Notes: generated from the sequence alone by a model not told the origin. 64,000 bases of DNA from Klebsiella grimontii (GCF_900200035.1 NZ_FZTC01000019.1:248001-312000); one strand, 5' to 3'; numbered from the stretch's first letter, positions 25,626 to 36,289 are shown. A program made the numbers and translations.

Positions 25626-25807
25626 CGCTATTTTTTCTGCGCTGCTTGCCAACCGGCGGGCAGCAATCCTCCTGATCCAGACGATTGCATCCCATAAAAA
25701 ATAACGCAGCCAGGCTGCGAGGATAATCGTCATGTTCCTGTTTAAAAATACATTATTCCCTCCACCGTCAACGCGACGTTAATCGCCTCTCCGGCGACAA
25801 TTTGTCG
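25616..25807 (+). promoter_or_regulatory. mgtC leader: alternative stem-loops
   Basis: First pair of exclusive stems: GGCAAGC/GCTTGCC (25616-25622, 25644-25650) against GCTGCTTGCC/GGCGGGCAGC (25641-25650, 25655-25664). Second region: GACGATT/AATCGTC (25680-25686, 25725-25731) enclosing CGCAGC/GCTGCG (25705-25710, 25714-25719) directly before mgtP, and CGACA/TGTCG (25795-25807). Layout matches the Salmonella mgtCBR leader, which responds to Mg2+, ATP and proline-charged tRNA. Function here is inferred from synteny. Confidence 0.6.
25732..25782 (+). CDS. mgtP: mgtP-like proline-containing leader peptide (16 aa)
   Basis: ORF from ATG 25732 with GAGGA eight bases upstream to TAA 25780-25782: MFLFKNTLFPPPSTRR. 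Three consecutive Pro codons (10-12) would stall ribosomes when proline charging or EF-P function is low, as proposed for mgtP of Salmonella. Its start lies against the 3' arm of the GACGATT/AATCGTC stem, and mgtC begins 65 bases further on. Confidence 0.6.
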   Translation: MFLFKNTLFPPPSTRR

Positions 25808-25846
25808 TGTGCTTAATAAAGCACATAGTTAATTCTTCCAGCAAAA

Positions 25847-26542
25847 ATGGAGGAAACTATGTTGATGTTTCCTTATATCGCAAATTTACTCGCCGCGATG
25901 CTGTTGGGCGCGCTGATTGGCGCCGAAAGACAGTGGCGGCAGCGGATGGCCGGCCTGCGCACTAATGCGCTGGTCGCCACCGGCGCGGCGGTGTTTATTC
26001 TCAGCTCCGTTGCCGCTTCCCCGGATAGCCCGGGCCGTATTGCGGCGCAGGTGGTCTCCGGGATTGGCTTCCTCGGCGCGGGCGTTATCATGCGCGAAGG
26101 CATGAACGTGCGCGGCCTTAATACCGCCGCCACGCTGTGGTGCTCGGCGGCGATTGGCGTCCTGTGCGGGTTAGGCCAGTTCTGGCAAGCCGCGGCGGCA
26201 ACGCTGATCATCCTCTGCGCGAATATTTTACTGCGCGAAGCGGCGCAGCGAATTAATCATATTCCCGGCGCGACAGAAGAAGAGAAATGCTATGTCCTGA
26301 ATATTATCTGTCATAGCGAACATGAAAACGCGATTCGTCAGCAACTACTCGCTATCAGCAAAGAGATGAGGCTCAGCCTGTTGGGGCTGGCATCCATAAC
26401 CGCGCAAGAACAAGGGCATAAAGAAATTCGCATCGAGCTGGTCGGCAATGCCGATTATCGCAAGGCGCGAGACCTTATTATGGAAAAAATTGGCGGTCAC
26501 GAAAATATTACGTCAGTCCGCTGGGCCATTGAGGGAAGTTAA
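25847..26542 (+). CDS. mgtC: MgtC virulence/Mg2+-limitation protein
   Basis: 231 aa from ATG 25847, as annotated in Salmonella (MEE.MLMFPYI); ATG 25859 has the better Shine-Dalgarno (GGAGG inside the longer form) and may be the real start. An N-terminal membrane domain of about five helices carries the family blocks GALIGAERQWRQRMAGLRTNALV and GIGFLGAGVIMREG..VRGLNTAATLW, and is followed by a cytosolic ACT-like domain (residues about 155-225). In Salmonella it inhibits F1Fo ATP synthase, restrains cellulose synthesis and promotes phosphate uptake. First gene of mgtCBRU, controlled by PhoP/PhoQ in Salmonella. Inner membrane. Confidence 0.93.
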   Translation: MEETMLMFPYIANLLAAMLLGALIGAERQWRQRMAGLRTNALVATGAAVFILSSVAASPDSPGRIAAQVVSGIGFLGAGVIMREGMNVRGLNTAATLWCSAAIGVLCGLGQFWQAAAATLIILCANILLREAAQRINHIPGATEEEKCYVLNIICHSEHENAIRQQLLAISKEMRLSLLGLASITAQEQGHKEIRIELVGNADYRKARDLIMEKIGGHENITSVRWAIEGS

Positions 26543-26683
26543 CCTTCGGGCAAGAGTTTGCATAAGGAGGGAATGATGAATGTTCCCAGGCAATTAAAGT
26601 AAGAAGCGTTTAATAGCGTAAAAATAAATTATGCATAAGCCAATTATGCAGGGATAACCACGTTTTTAATTTGAGGATAAATC

Positions 26684-29416
26684 ATGACTGACATGAAAAT
26701 AGAAAACCGGAAACTCAACCGGTCTGCGTCAGAAAATGATAAGCAGCATAAAAAAAGCTTCGCCATTGAAACCGAGGCATTTAACAGCCCGGATCATACG
26801 CTGGCGCGGCTCAACAGCAGCCGTCAGGGGCTCACCACCGAAGATGCCCTTGAACGGCTGGATGAATACGGCCGCAATGAGGTTGCGCATGAGCAGGCGC
26901 CGCCGGCGCTAATTCAGCTTTTGCAGGCATTCAATAACCCGTTTATCTATGTCCTGATGGCGCTGGCCGCCGTCAGCTTCGTGACCGATTACTGGCTGCC
27001 GCTGCGTAACGGCGAAGAGACCGATCTGACCGGGATTATCATTATCGTCACGATGGTCAGCCTGAGCGGGTTATTGCGTTTCTGGCAGGAGTTTCGCACT
27101 AACAAAGCGGCGCAGGCGCTGAAATCAATGGTCCGCACCACGGCGACGGTGCTGCGTCGCGGTCCGGGTAACATGGGGCCGACGCAGGAGGAAATTGCCA
27201 TTGAGGAGCTGGTGCCCGGTGACATCATCTTCCTGGCGGCGGGGGATCTGGTTCCGGCGGATGTCCGCCTGCTGGAGTCCCGCGACCTGTTCGTTAGCCA
27301 GTCGATACTCAGCGGCGAATCGCTGCCGGTTGAAAAGTATGATGTTCTGGCCAGCGTGTCCGGCAAAGGGTGCGACAGGCTGCCCGAGCCGAACAAGGAC
27401 AAGAGTCTGCTGGAGATGGGCAATATCTGTCTGATGGGCACCAACGTCACCAGCGGCAGGGCGCAGGCGGTAGTGGTGGCCACCGGAAACCGCACCTGGT
27501 TTGGTTCGCTGGCGAAGTCTATTGTCGGCACGCGTACCCAGACGGCGTTCGATCGCGGGGTAAACAGCGTCAGCTGGCTGCTGATCCGCTTTATGCTGGT
27601 GATGGTGCCGATTGTGCTGCTGATTAACGGCTTCAGCAAAGGCGACTGGGTTGAAGCATCGCTGTTTGCTCTCGCGGTCGCCGTCGGCCTGACGCCGGAA
27701 ATGCTGCCGATGATCGTCAGCTCAAACCTGGCGAAAGGCGCTATCGCCATGTCGCGGCGCAAAGTGATCGTCAAGCGGCTGAACGCGATTCAGAACTTCG
27801 GCGCCATGGACGTGCTGTGCACCGATAAAACCGGCACGCTGACCCAGGACAATATCATTCTTGAGCATCATCTTGACGTAAGCGGCAGCGAGAGCGACCG
27901 GGTGCTGACGCTGGCGTGGCTTAACAGCAGCAGCCAGAGCGGGGCGCGTAATCTGATGGACCGGGCGGTGCTGCGCTTTGGCGAGGGGCGGATTGCGCCA
28001 GCGACCAAAGAGCGCTTCGTGAAGCTTGATGAACTGCCGTTTGATTTTGTTCGCCGTCGGGTGTCGGTGTCGGTGGAAGATGTCCGCCACGGCGATAAAA
28101 GCCTGATCTGCAAAGGCGCGGTCGAAGAGATGCTGACGGTGGCCACGCATCTTCGCGAAGGCGACCGCGTGGTTGCGCTGGATGACACCCGACGCGATCT
28201 GCTGTTAGCCAAAACGCAGGATTACAATGCCCAGGGCTTCCGCGTGCTGCTGGTTGCGACCCGCAAGCTGGATGATTCTGCTCTGACAGCCCCGCTGTGC
28301 GCCGACGATGAGCAGGGGCTAACGGTCGAAGGAATGCTGACCTTCCTCGACCCGCCGAAAGAGAGCGCGGGAAAAGCGATTACCGCGCTGCGCGACAACG
28401 GGGTGGCAGTGAAAGTGTTAACCGGCGATAACCCGGTCGTCACGGCGCGGATTTGCCTGGAAGTGGGCATCGATGCCCACGGTATCCTGACCGGGCCGCA
28501 GATTGAGGCGATGACGGATAACGAACTGGAGCGCGAAGTGGAAACGCGCGCGGTGTTCGCCAAACTGACGCCGCTGCAGAAGTCGCGGATCCTGAAAACG
28601 CTGCAGAAAAACGGCCACACCGTCGGCTTCCTCGGCGATGGCATCAACGATGCGCCGGCGCTGCGCGATGCGGACGTCGGTATTTCGGTTGACAGCGCGG
28701 CGGATATCGCCAAAGAGGCATCCGATATTATCCTGCTGGAAAAGGATTTGATGGTGCTGGAAGAAGGGGTGATCAAAGGGCGTGAGACCTTCGGCAATAT
28801 CATCAAGTATCTGAACATGACCGCCAGCTCTAACTTCGGCAACGTCTTTTCGGTACTGGTGGCCAGCGCGTTTATTCCGTTCCTGCCGATGCTGGCGATT
28901 CATCTGCTGATCCAGAACCTGATGTACGATCTCTCCCAGCTCTCGCTGCCGTGGGACAAGATGGACAAAGAGTTCCTACGCAAACCGCGCAAGTGGGATG
29001 CGAAAAACATCGGCCGCTTTATGCTGTGGATTGGCCCGACGTCGTCCATTTTTGATATCACCACCTTCGCGCTGATGTGGTACGTGTTCGCGGCGAACAA
29101 CGTCGAAGCCCAGGCGCTGTTTCAGTCCGGATGGTTTATTGAAGGACTACTGTCGCAGACGCTGGTCGTACATATGCTGAGAACGCAGAAAATTCCGTTT
29201 ATCCAGAGCCGCGCGACGCTGCCGGTGCTGCTCACCACCGCATTGATTATGGCGATGGGCATCTACATTCCGTTCTCTCCGCTGGGAGCGATGGTCGGGC
29301 TGGAGCCGCTGCCGCTGAGCTACTTCCCGTGGCTGGTCGCGACGCTGCTCAGCTACTGCGTGGTCGCGCAGGGCATGAAGCATTTCTATATCAAACGTTT
29401 CGGTCAGTGGTTCTGA
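26684..29416 (+). CDS. mgtB: Mg2+-importing P-type ATPase MgtB
   Basis: 910 aa, the length of Salmonella MgtB (908). P3-type ATPase importing Mg2+ with ATP hydrolysis. Motifs: actuator loop LSGESLPVEK, phosphorylation site VLCTDKTGTLTQDN, nucleotide domain ICKGAVEE, hinge KVLTGDNP and GFLGDGINDAPALRDADVGISV. About ten membrane helices. The acidic, poorly conserved N-terminal tail is normal for MgtA/B. Translated 141 bases after mgtC; the intervening stretch carries no ORF I can support. Start has GAGGATAA upstream. Inner membrane. Confidence 0.95.
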   Translation: MTDMKIENRKLNRSASENDKQHKKSFAIETEAFNSPDHTLARLNSSRQGLTTEDALERLDEYGRNEVAHEQAPPALIQLLQAFNNPFIYVLMALAAVSFVTDYWLPLRNGEETDLTGIIIIVTMVSLSGLLRFWQEFRTNKAAQALKSMVRTTATVLRRGPGNMGPTQEEIAIEELVPGDIIFLAAGDLVPADVRLLESRDLFVSQSILSGESLPVEKYDVLASVSGKGCDRLPEPNKDKSLLEMGNICLMGTNVTSGRAQAVVVATGNRTWFGSLAKSIVGTRTQTAFDRGVNSVSWLLIRFMLVMVPIVLLINGFSKGDWVEASLFALAVAVGLTPEMLPMIVSSNLAKGAIAMSRRKVIVKRLNAIQNFGAMDVLCTDKTGTLTQDNIILEHHLDVSGSESDRVLTLAWLNSSSQSGARNLMDRAVLRFGEGRIAPATKERFVKLDELPFDFVRRRVSVSVEDVRHGDKSLICKGAVEEMLTVATHLREGDRVVALDDTRRDLLLAKTQDYNAQGFRVLLVATRKLDDSALTAPLCADDEQGLTVEGMLTFLDPPKESAGKAITALRDNGVAVKVLTGDNPVVTARICLEVGIDAHGILTGPQIEAMTDNELEREVETRAVFAKLTPLQKSRILKTLQKNGHTVGFLGDGINDAPALRDADVGISVDSAADIAKEASDIILLEKDLMVLEEGVIKGRETFGNIIKYLNMTASSNFGNVFSVLVASAFIPFLPMLAIHLLIQNLMYDLSQLSLPWDKMDKEFLRKPRKWDAKNIGRFMLWIGPTSSIFDITTFALMWYVFAANNVEAQALFQSGWFIEGLLSQTLVVHMLRTQKIPFIQSRATLPVLLTTALIMAMGIYIPFSPLGAMVGLEPLPLSYFPWLVATLLSYCVVAQGMKHFYIKRFGQWF

Positions 29417-29434
29417 TAATAAGGAGGCGCAGAG

Positions 29435-29527
29435 ATGAATCGTTCTCCGGACACTATCATCGCGCTGATATTTTTCCTGATGGGTCTGCTGGTGCTGCTG
29501 TTGGCTATCTGGCAAATCCTGTTCTGA
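29435..29527 (+). CDS. mgtR: MgtR regulatory membrane peptide
   Basis: 30 aa, MNRSPDTIIALIFF start and WQILF end, with an almost wholly hydrophobic middle. Salmonella MgtR has the same length, start and ending. It binds MgtC in the membrane and promotes its FtsH-dependent degradation, also affecting MgtA. AAGGAGG precedes the start by eight bases and it lies 18 bases after mgtB. Too short for usual gene finders. Confidence 0.9.
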   Translation: MNRSPDTIIALIFFLMGLLVLLLAIWQILF

Positions 29528-29540
29528 ATAAGGGGGCGCG

Positions 29541-29627
29541 ATGCGCAAAGGTTCGCTGGACAAAGTCTTTATTCATGCGGCGCTGATTGCGGCCATCATT
29601 ATTTTGCTGACTATCTGGATTAGATAA
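29541..29627 (+). CDS. mgtU: MgtU-like membrane peptide
   Basis: 28 aa, MRKGSLDKVFIHAAL... with one membrane helix and a TIWIR end. It lies 13 bases after mgtR with AGGGGG upstream. Position, length and basic start match MgtU, the fourth cistron of the Salmonella mgtCBRU operon, reported to protect MgtB from FtsH. Sequence identity cannot be checked here, so the name rests on position and general form. Confidence 0.75.
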   Translation: MRKGSLDKVFIHAALIAAIIILLTIWIR

Positions 29628-29631
29628 GAGG

Positions 29632-29654
29632 ATCCCGGGCCACTGGCCCGGGAT
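29632..29654. terminator. Hairpin between mgtU and katG
   Basis: Perfect 10-bp stem ATCCCGGGCC / GGCCCGGGAT with a 3-nt loop between two convergent transcripts. No strong U-run on either side. Confidence 0.55.
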
Positions 29655-29677
29655 GAGCATTTCTGCCGGAGAAAAGA

Positions 29678-31891
<2,214 letters not shown>

Positions 31892-32126
31892 TTACGATAT
31901 ACACTGCTACCAATAAGCGATATTTGAATGAGTCTACGGATTTAATAGTTATTTCCGTTCAATGCTCTTGTAAAAACCGAATATATATCATTGTTGAAGG
32001 GCTGGTTTTCAACAAGGACCTCACCACCATAGTCGTAACATCAGCGTAAAGGAATCGTTAAGGCATCATCTCCGCCAGCGAAGACCCCATTATTTGCGTT
32101 ATGACAATTTTAGTGCGTAAACAAGC

Positions 32127-33059
32127 TTAGCGCTGCCAGTATAAAGGCGTACCAAAAACGTCGATAAAATAGTCAATTACCGCCCGTACGTTAAGTGACG
32201 GATGCCGGGCGTGAGGGTAAATCGCCGAGACCGGCGAGGGGGTATTGCCGATTGCCGCGGCGTAGCGGGGCATCAGCTTAATCAGCTTTCCTTCTCCAGT
32301 CGCTTCATTAACCATCCAGTCGGGAAAGAGGACCACCCCCATCCCCCCCAGCGCAGCGGTCAGCAGCGCATCGGCGTTATTTGAAGTGAGCTGCGGCGTT
32401 TGCGGATAGTGCACCCATTCCCCTTGTGCAAGGCGGAACAGCCAGCGGTTGGGCCCGTTTGAGCCGCTGTAGACCAGCGTGCTGTGCTGGCGAAGATCTT
32501 CCGGCGTCTCCGGGATGCCGCGGCGTTGCAGATACGCCGGAGCGGCGACCAGATAGTGATGCTGCATACCCAGTACCCTGGCGTGAACGCTGGAATCCGG
32601 CAGGCTACCGATGCGAAAAATCACATCGGTCGCATCGCGGTGCGGATCGATGAAATCATCGGTCAGCGCCAGCTCAATCTGCATCTGCGGATAGCGCGCC
32701 GTTAGCCCCGGCAGCCAGGGCGCGATATGGCGCTGGCCAAAATAGACCGGGGCGTTGATGCGCACCAGCCCGCCCGGCTCAAGGCTCCGGTCCTGCAAAT
32801 CGCGTCGCGCGGCGCTGAACTGTTCGCTGATGCCTCTGGCATGAGCGGCAAACAGGCGTCCTGCTTCGGTAGGCACCACGGCCCGGGTATTACGATAAAA
32901 CAGCTGCTGGCCGAGCGCGTCCTCAAGCTGGTGAATGGTGCGCGATACCATTGAGGGAGAAACGCCTTCTCGTCGCGCCACTGTGGAAAAGCTCTGGCTG
33001 TCGTAAACGGCGATAAACAGCTGCAGCGCCCGAAAATTCACATTACCCGCATCGCTCAT
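32127..33059 (-). CDS. LysR-family transcriptional regulator beside the DUF606 pair
   Basis: 310 aa. Winged helix at residues about 8-65 (SFSTVARREGVSPSMVSRTIHQLE) and a substrate-binding domain with the ending VRAVIDYFIDVFG typical of the CrgA-like (PBP2_CrgA) subgroup. It is divergent from the small DMT-type membrane proteins, with 99 bases between, so it may control them. Confidence 0.87.
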   Translation of the reverse strand: MSDAGNVNFRALQLFIAVYDSQSFSTVARREGVSPSMVSRTIHQLEDALGQQLFYRNTRAVVPTEAGRLFAAHARGISEQFSAARRDLQDRSLEPGGLVRINAPVYFGQRHIAPWLPGLTARYPQMQIELALTDDFIDPHRDATDVIFRIGSLPDSSVHARVLGMQHHYLVAAPAYLQRRGIPETPEDLRQHSTLVYSGSNGPNRWLFRLAQGEWVHYPQTPQLTSNNADALLTAALGGMGVVLFPDWMVNEATGEGKLIKLMPRYAAAIGNTPSPVSAIYPHARHPSLNVRAVIDYFIDVFGTPLYWQR

Positions 33060-33158
33060 TAATGCAATATCCGCAAAAGTGTTTCCCTGATTGTATCGTT
33101 TTTCACATCACTCCGCTGTTTTATGCTCTGCCACCTCATTAATAATCGGATATCAACG

Positions 33159-33593
33159 ATGCAGTTATTACTGATTTTTCTTGTGATTGCCGGCGGCATG
33201 GGATTATCCGTGGAAGCCGGACTACTCGGGCCGCTGGCCGGTCAGGTAGGGGACCTGTGGGCCACCTTCAGCATTTTCAGCGTCGGCAGCGCGCTGACGT
33301 TTCTGCTGATGCTGCTGTTTGGCCAGAGACAAAGCCCCTCGTTCTTCTCTTTGCCGGGCTGGCAGCTTACCGGGGGCATCCTGGGCCCCATCTATGTCGT
33401 CATCTTAACCATCGCCGTGCCGGTTATCGGTATCGCCATGACGATGATCGGCATTCTTGCCGGCCAGGTCTGCAAAAGCCTGTTGATTGACCATTACGGC
33501 CTGTTTGGTTCGCCAAAACGTAAAATCGACGGTCGGCGGCTTATCGCGCTGCTGTTTATCGTCGTCGCCCTGATTCTGATCGCCACAAGCTGA
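33159..33593 (+). CDS. DUF606 (YdcZ-like) half-transporter, first subunit
   Basis: 144 aa from the ATG at 33159; five hydrophobic helices and the DMT-superfamily half-size EamA_YdcZ fold. It starts MQLLLIFLVIAGGMGLSVEAG. The second subunit follows after nine bases, so the two probably form a heterodimer similar to small multidrug resistance pairs. Substrate unknown. Inner membrane. Confidence 0.82.
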   Translation: MQLLLIFLVIAGGMGLSVEAGLLGPLAGQVGDLWATFSIFSVGSALTFLLMLLFGQRQSPSFFSLPGWQLTGGILGPIYVVILTIAVPVIGIAMTMIGILAGQVCKSLLIDHYGLFGSPKRKIDGRRLIALLFIVVALILIATS

Positions 33594-33602
33594 GGAGTTA
33601 AG

Positions 33603-34067
33603 ATGAGTAGCATAATGATTTTGCTGGCGCTGGCCGGCGGCGCGATGTTGAGTATGCAGGCGGCGATTAACGGTCGTTTGGGCAGTCAGGTAGGCGTATT
33701 TCGTAGCGCGTTTCTCACTTTCTCCGTGGGCGCGTTGATCACCGCGCTGCTGATTTTCTACTTTGCGCCCCACCAGACGACGACGCTGCTGGATGTGCCG
33801 AAATGGCAGCTGCTGGGGGCATTTTGCGGCGTCCCCTATATCGTGATTATGGTGGTGGCGGTGCAGCGTATTGGTACCGCGGCGGCCACGGTGGCGGTGA
33901 TTTTTGGCCAACTGGCCATGAGCTTGCTTATCGATAACTTTGGCTGGCTGGGTAATGACGCCATTACCTTTTCGCCGGGGCGGCTGGGGGCGATCGTTTG
34001 TCTGGGGCTGGCGCTGTTCTTTATTTATCGCTCCGGCACGGCGGCAAAAGCCGCAGAGAAGCGATAG
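33603..34067 (+). CDS. DUF606 (YdcZ-like) half-transporter, second subunit
   Basis: 154 aa, GGAG before the ATG. Same fold as the preceding gene, with MSSIMILLALAGGAMLSMQAAINGRLG opening (the family NGRLG motif) and five hydrophobic helices; the C-terminus is basic. Coupled to the first subunit. A 6-bp palindrome CACCTG/CAGGTG at 34074-34087 follows. Inner membrane. Confidence 0.82.
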   Translation: MSSIMILLALAGGAMLSMQAAINGRLGSQVGVFRSAFLTFSVGALITALLIFYFAPHQTTTLLDVPKWQLLGAFCGVPYIVIMVVAVQRIGTAAATVAVIFGQLAMSLLIDNFGWLGNDAITFSPGRLGAIVCLGLALFFIYRSGTAAKAAEKR

Positions 34068-34220
34068 ACCGCCCACCTGTTCAGGTGAGTTGTCGCGCAT
34101 CGCCAACCGCGGCCATACTGTTCGTCACCATGTAACTGGCGCTTTAGACAGATCACTGTCGGGGAGCATGGTTGCCGCCGCCGCGCGCCTGGGCATCACT
34201 TCACTGTATGGAGATACGCT

Positions 34221-34853
34221 ATGCCTGAGATTTCGTCGCTGCTGACCTTCGCTCTGGTGGCCCTTGGCCTGGTGCTGACCCCGGGGCCGAATATGATCTA
34301 TTTGATTTCGCGCTCACTTTGCCAGGGAAGAAGGGCCGGGCTGGTCTCCCTCGGCGGGGTGGCGCTGGGGTTTGTCTTTTATATGCTGTGCGCGGCGTTT
34401 GGTATTACCGCGCTGATCTTCGCCGTGCCCTATGCTTATGACGTCTTGCGCATCAGCGGCGTTGTCTATCTGCTTTATCTGGCCTGGCAGGCGGTGAGGC
34501 CCGGCGGGCGCTCGGTTTTTGCGGTGCGGGATCTGCCCGCCGATAGCGGCCGTAAGCTGTTTTTGATGGGCTTTATCACTAATCTGGCGAACCCTAAAAT
34601 CGCTATTATGTACCTCTCATTGCTGCCGCAGTTTATCTCTCCCGGACACGGCAGCATCCTTGCGCAGTCGCTGGTACTGGGATTTACCCAGGCGATAATT
34701 AGCGTGGCGGTTAACGCGCTGATTGTGATGATGGCCGGGCAGGTGTCGCTGTTTCTCGCGGGGCGTCCGTTGTGGCAGCAGTTTCAGCGCTGGCTGATGG
34801 CGACGGTACTGGCGGGGATGGCGGTGAAAATTGCCTTCGAAGCGCGGAAGTAA
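34221..34853 (+). CDS. RhtB/LysE-family amino acid exporter
   Basis: 210 aa with six hydrophobic helices and the family motif LVLTPGPNMIYLISRSLCQGRRAGLVSLGG near the N-terminus; NLANPKIAIMYLSLLPQFI in the middle is the typical RhtB signature. Start preceded by TGGAGA. A 153-base gap separates it from the DUF606 pair, so it may have its own promoter. Exports an amino acid or derivative; which is unknown. Inner membrane. Confidence 0.87.
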   Translation: MPEISSLLTFALVALGLVLTPGPNMIYLISRSLCQGRRAGLVSLGGVALGFVFYMLCAAFGITALIFAVPYAYDVLRISGVVYLLYLAWQAVRPGGRSVFAVRDLPADSGRKLFLMGFITNLANPKIAIMYLSLLPQFISPGHGSILAQSLVLGFTQAIISVAVNALIVMMAGQVSLFLAGRPLWQQFQRWLMATVLAGMAVKIAFEARK

Positions 34854-34860
34854 TCGCTCT

Positions 34861-34885
34861 GCCCGGTAGCATAGCGCTGCCGGGC
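34861..34885. repeat. REP-like hairpin after the RhtB-type gene
   Basis: GCCCGGTAGC / GCTGCCGGGC, a 10-bp stem with one wobble pair and a 5-nt loop. No U-run; form resembles single REP units of this genus. It lies between convergent genes. Confidence 0.5.
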
Positions 34886-34899
34886 GCAGCGGAAGGGGA

Positions 34900-35592
34900 T
34901 TAAGCCCCCGGGCCAATCAGCCGCGAGCGGATCGTGGCTTCCGGCATCATCTCCAGCAGACCGTTGCACAGCATCTCTCCCGCCTCCTGCAGCGCGCTAA
35001 GCGGCATTTCCGGCAGGCTTTCAAGAATAAACCACATCCGCGGACTCTCCACGCTCAGGCTAGTACGGACTCCCTGCCTCCAGTTCCAGCGTCGACAGGT
35101 CACGCCGCGATCGTCGCCCCAGACCACTTCTCCCGCGTCGGGGTATTCGTCGACCGTCTGTCCTTCTTTAACGGTATCGAACGGCTCGCTGCCGTCCGCG
35201 ATCTTGAGCTGCGGCACGCCAACATACGCCGCCAGGTTTTCGCCGCCGACCGGCACGGCGTAGCGCAGGCTTACCGCGTTATAGAGATCGACGATAGGAT
35301 CGAGCGCGGCCATCTCGCCATCGCGCAGCACCCGTTTGCGCAAGGCTTCCGCCGAGCAGGGGGTCCTTTTAGGTTTTGCGCCAAAGGCGCGGAATACTTC
35401 GCTCCAGGCCTGCAGGTGCGCCTCCGCCCACTGCGGCTCGCCGACGAGAACCGCTTTGCAGGCGGAGCGGAGCGCATCGGACCCGACCTGGGGAGCGCGT
35501 ACGGCGGCGGAAACAACATCAATGCTCAGGGCGCGAAAGCCGGGGGCCAGCGCGGAGACCTGCGGGCTGATTGACGGTAATACGCTATTCAT
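34900..35592 (-). CDS. B3/B4 domain protein (stand-alone aminoacyl-tRNA editing-like domain)
   Basis: 230 aa from the ATG at 35592; the open frame continues 33 codons into the divergent gene. It is a free-standing B3/B4 domain like the editing module of the phenylalanyl-tRNA synthetase beta subunit. The KRVLRDGEMAALDPIVDLYNAVSLRYAVPVGGENL region is the hallmark. Stand-alone forms may hydrolyse mischarged tRNA or free D-amino-acid esters; the role is not settled. Divergent from an XRE-cupin regulator with only 43 bases between annotated starts, suggesting joint control. Confidence 0.8.
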   Translation of the reverse strand: MNSVLPSISPQVSALAPGFRALSIDVVSAAVRAPQVGSDALRSACKAVLVGEPQWAEAHLQAWSEVFRAFGAKPKRTPCSAEALRKRVLRDGEMAALDPIVDLYNAVSLRYAVPVGGENLAAYVGVPQLKIADGSEPFDTVKEGQTVDEYPDAGEVVWGDDRGVTCRRWNWRQGVRTSLSVESPRMWFILESLPEMPLSALQEAGEMLCNGLLEMMPEATIRSRLIGPGA

Positions 35593-35603
35593 TGGATAAT
35601 CCT

Positions 35604-35666
35604 GTAACGACCATTTTAAAGCATAATATCGACCGATGACCAATAAAGTCAATATAACGACCGATG
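35604..35666. promoter_or_regulatory. Direct repeats at the XRE/B3-B4 divergent promoter
   Basis: Two copies of AATAT(AA)CGACCGATG start at 35625 and 35651, and a related GTAACGACCATT lies at 35604-35615. Evenly placed near the start of the XRE gene, they could be operators. The second copy is inside the annotated coding start, which also hints that translation may begin later, at 35684. Confidence 0.4.
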
Positions 35667-36238
35667 CGGGCGCCGATGCCGCCATGATCAATGAAGCCGT
35701 TGCGGCGCGCCTTAAACGCTACCGGGCGGAAAAGAAGATCTCCCTTGATGAACTGTCGCGACGCGCGGGGGTCAGTAAAGGCATGCTGGTAGACATTGAA
35801 GCCTGCCGGGCCAATCCGAGCATCGCGCTGTTGTGCCGTCTGGCCTCGGCGCTGGGCGTATCCGTAGCCGATTTTGTCAACGTCGCCGCCGCGCCGCCGG
35901 TCAAGGTGATGGCCGCAAGCGATATTCCCACCCTATGGCAGGGCGAGCGGGGCGGTCATGCACGGCTGCTTGCCGGTACCAGCGGACCGGATATGGTGGA
36001 GCTCTGGCAATGGAGTCTCTATCCCGGTGAGATTTTTACCTCGCCGGGGCACGGCGATGGCACGACAGAACTGCTTTTCGTGACCGAGGGCGCCTTAACC
36101 CTGACGGTCAACGACGCGAGCTATGTGATTGTCGCCGGAGATTCCGCCGTGGCGCGCACCGACGCCCCGCATAGCTACGCTAACGCCGGGGATGCGGTCA
36201 CGCGGTTCACTATGACGGTCAGCGAAAAAGCGCGTTAG
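35636..36238 (+). CDS. XRE-family regulator with C-terminal cupin domain
   Basis: 200 aa. Helix-turn-helix of the HTH_3/XRE type at residues about 20-75 (KKISLDELSRRAGVSKGMLVDIEACRANPSIALL) followed by a cupin_2 domain (about 110-195, with SPGHGDGTTELLFVTEGAL and DAPHSYANAG). No clear Shine-Dalgarno at 35636; ATG 35684 is a possible start directly before the HTH. This architecture is common in regulators of amine, polyamine or amino-acid metabolism. Probably regulates the divergent B3/B4 gene. Confidence 0.84.
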   Translation: MTNKVNITTDAGADAAMINEAVAARLKRYRAEKKISLDELSRRAGVSKGMLVDIEACRANPSIALLCRLASALGVSVADFVNVAAAPPVKVMAASDIPTLWQGERGGHARLLAGTSGPDMVELWQWSLYPGEIFTSPGHGDGTTELLFVTEGALTLTVNDASYVIVAGDSAVARTDAPHSYANAGDAVTRFTMTVSEKAR

Positions 36239-36271
36239 TATTATCCCGACCGCGCTCCTCCTTCACGGCGA

Positions 36272-36289
36272 GCGCACCAAATCCATGCA
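36272..36289 (+). promoter_or_regulatory. Possible NtrC-type upstream site (weak)
   Basis: GCGCACCAAATCCATGCA resembles the NtrC consensus TGCACC-N5-GGTGCA in its left half and last bases only. It lies about 110 bases upstream of the sigma-54 element start site, a normal place for an enhancer. Recorded because of the promoter downstream, with low confidence. Confidence 0.3.

Noticed and set aside
34068-34220. The 153-base gap before the RhtB-type gene contains a stretch that translates VAAAARLGIT, resembling a LysR recognition region.
   Set aside because: Only about ten residues match, with stop codons on either side and no further LysR sequence; too short to call a gene remnant.
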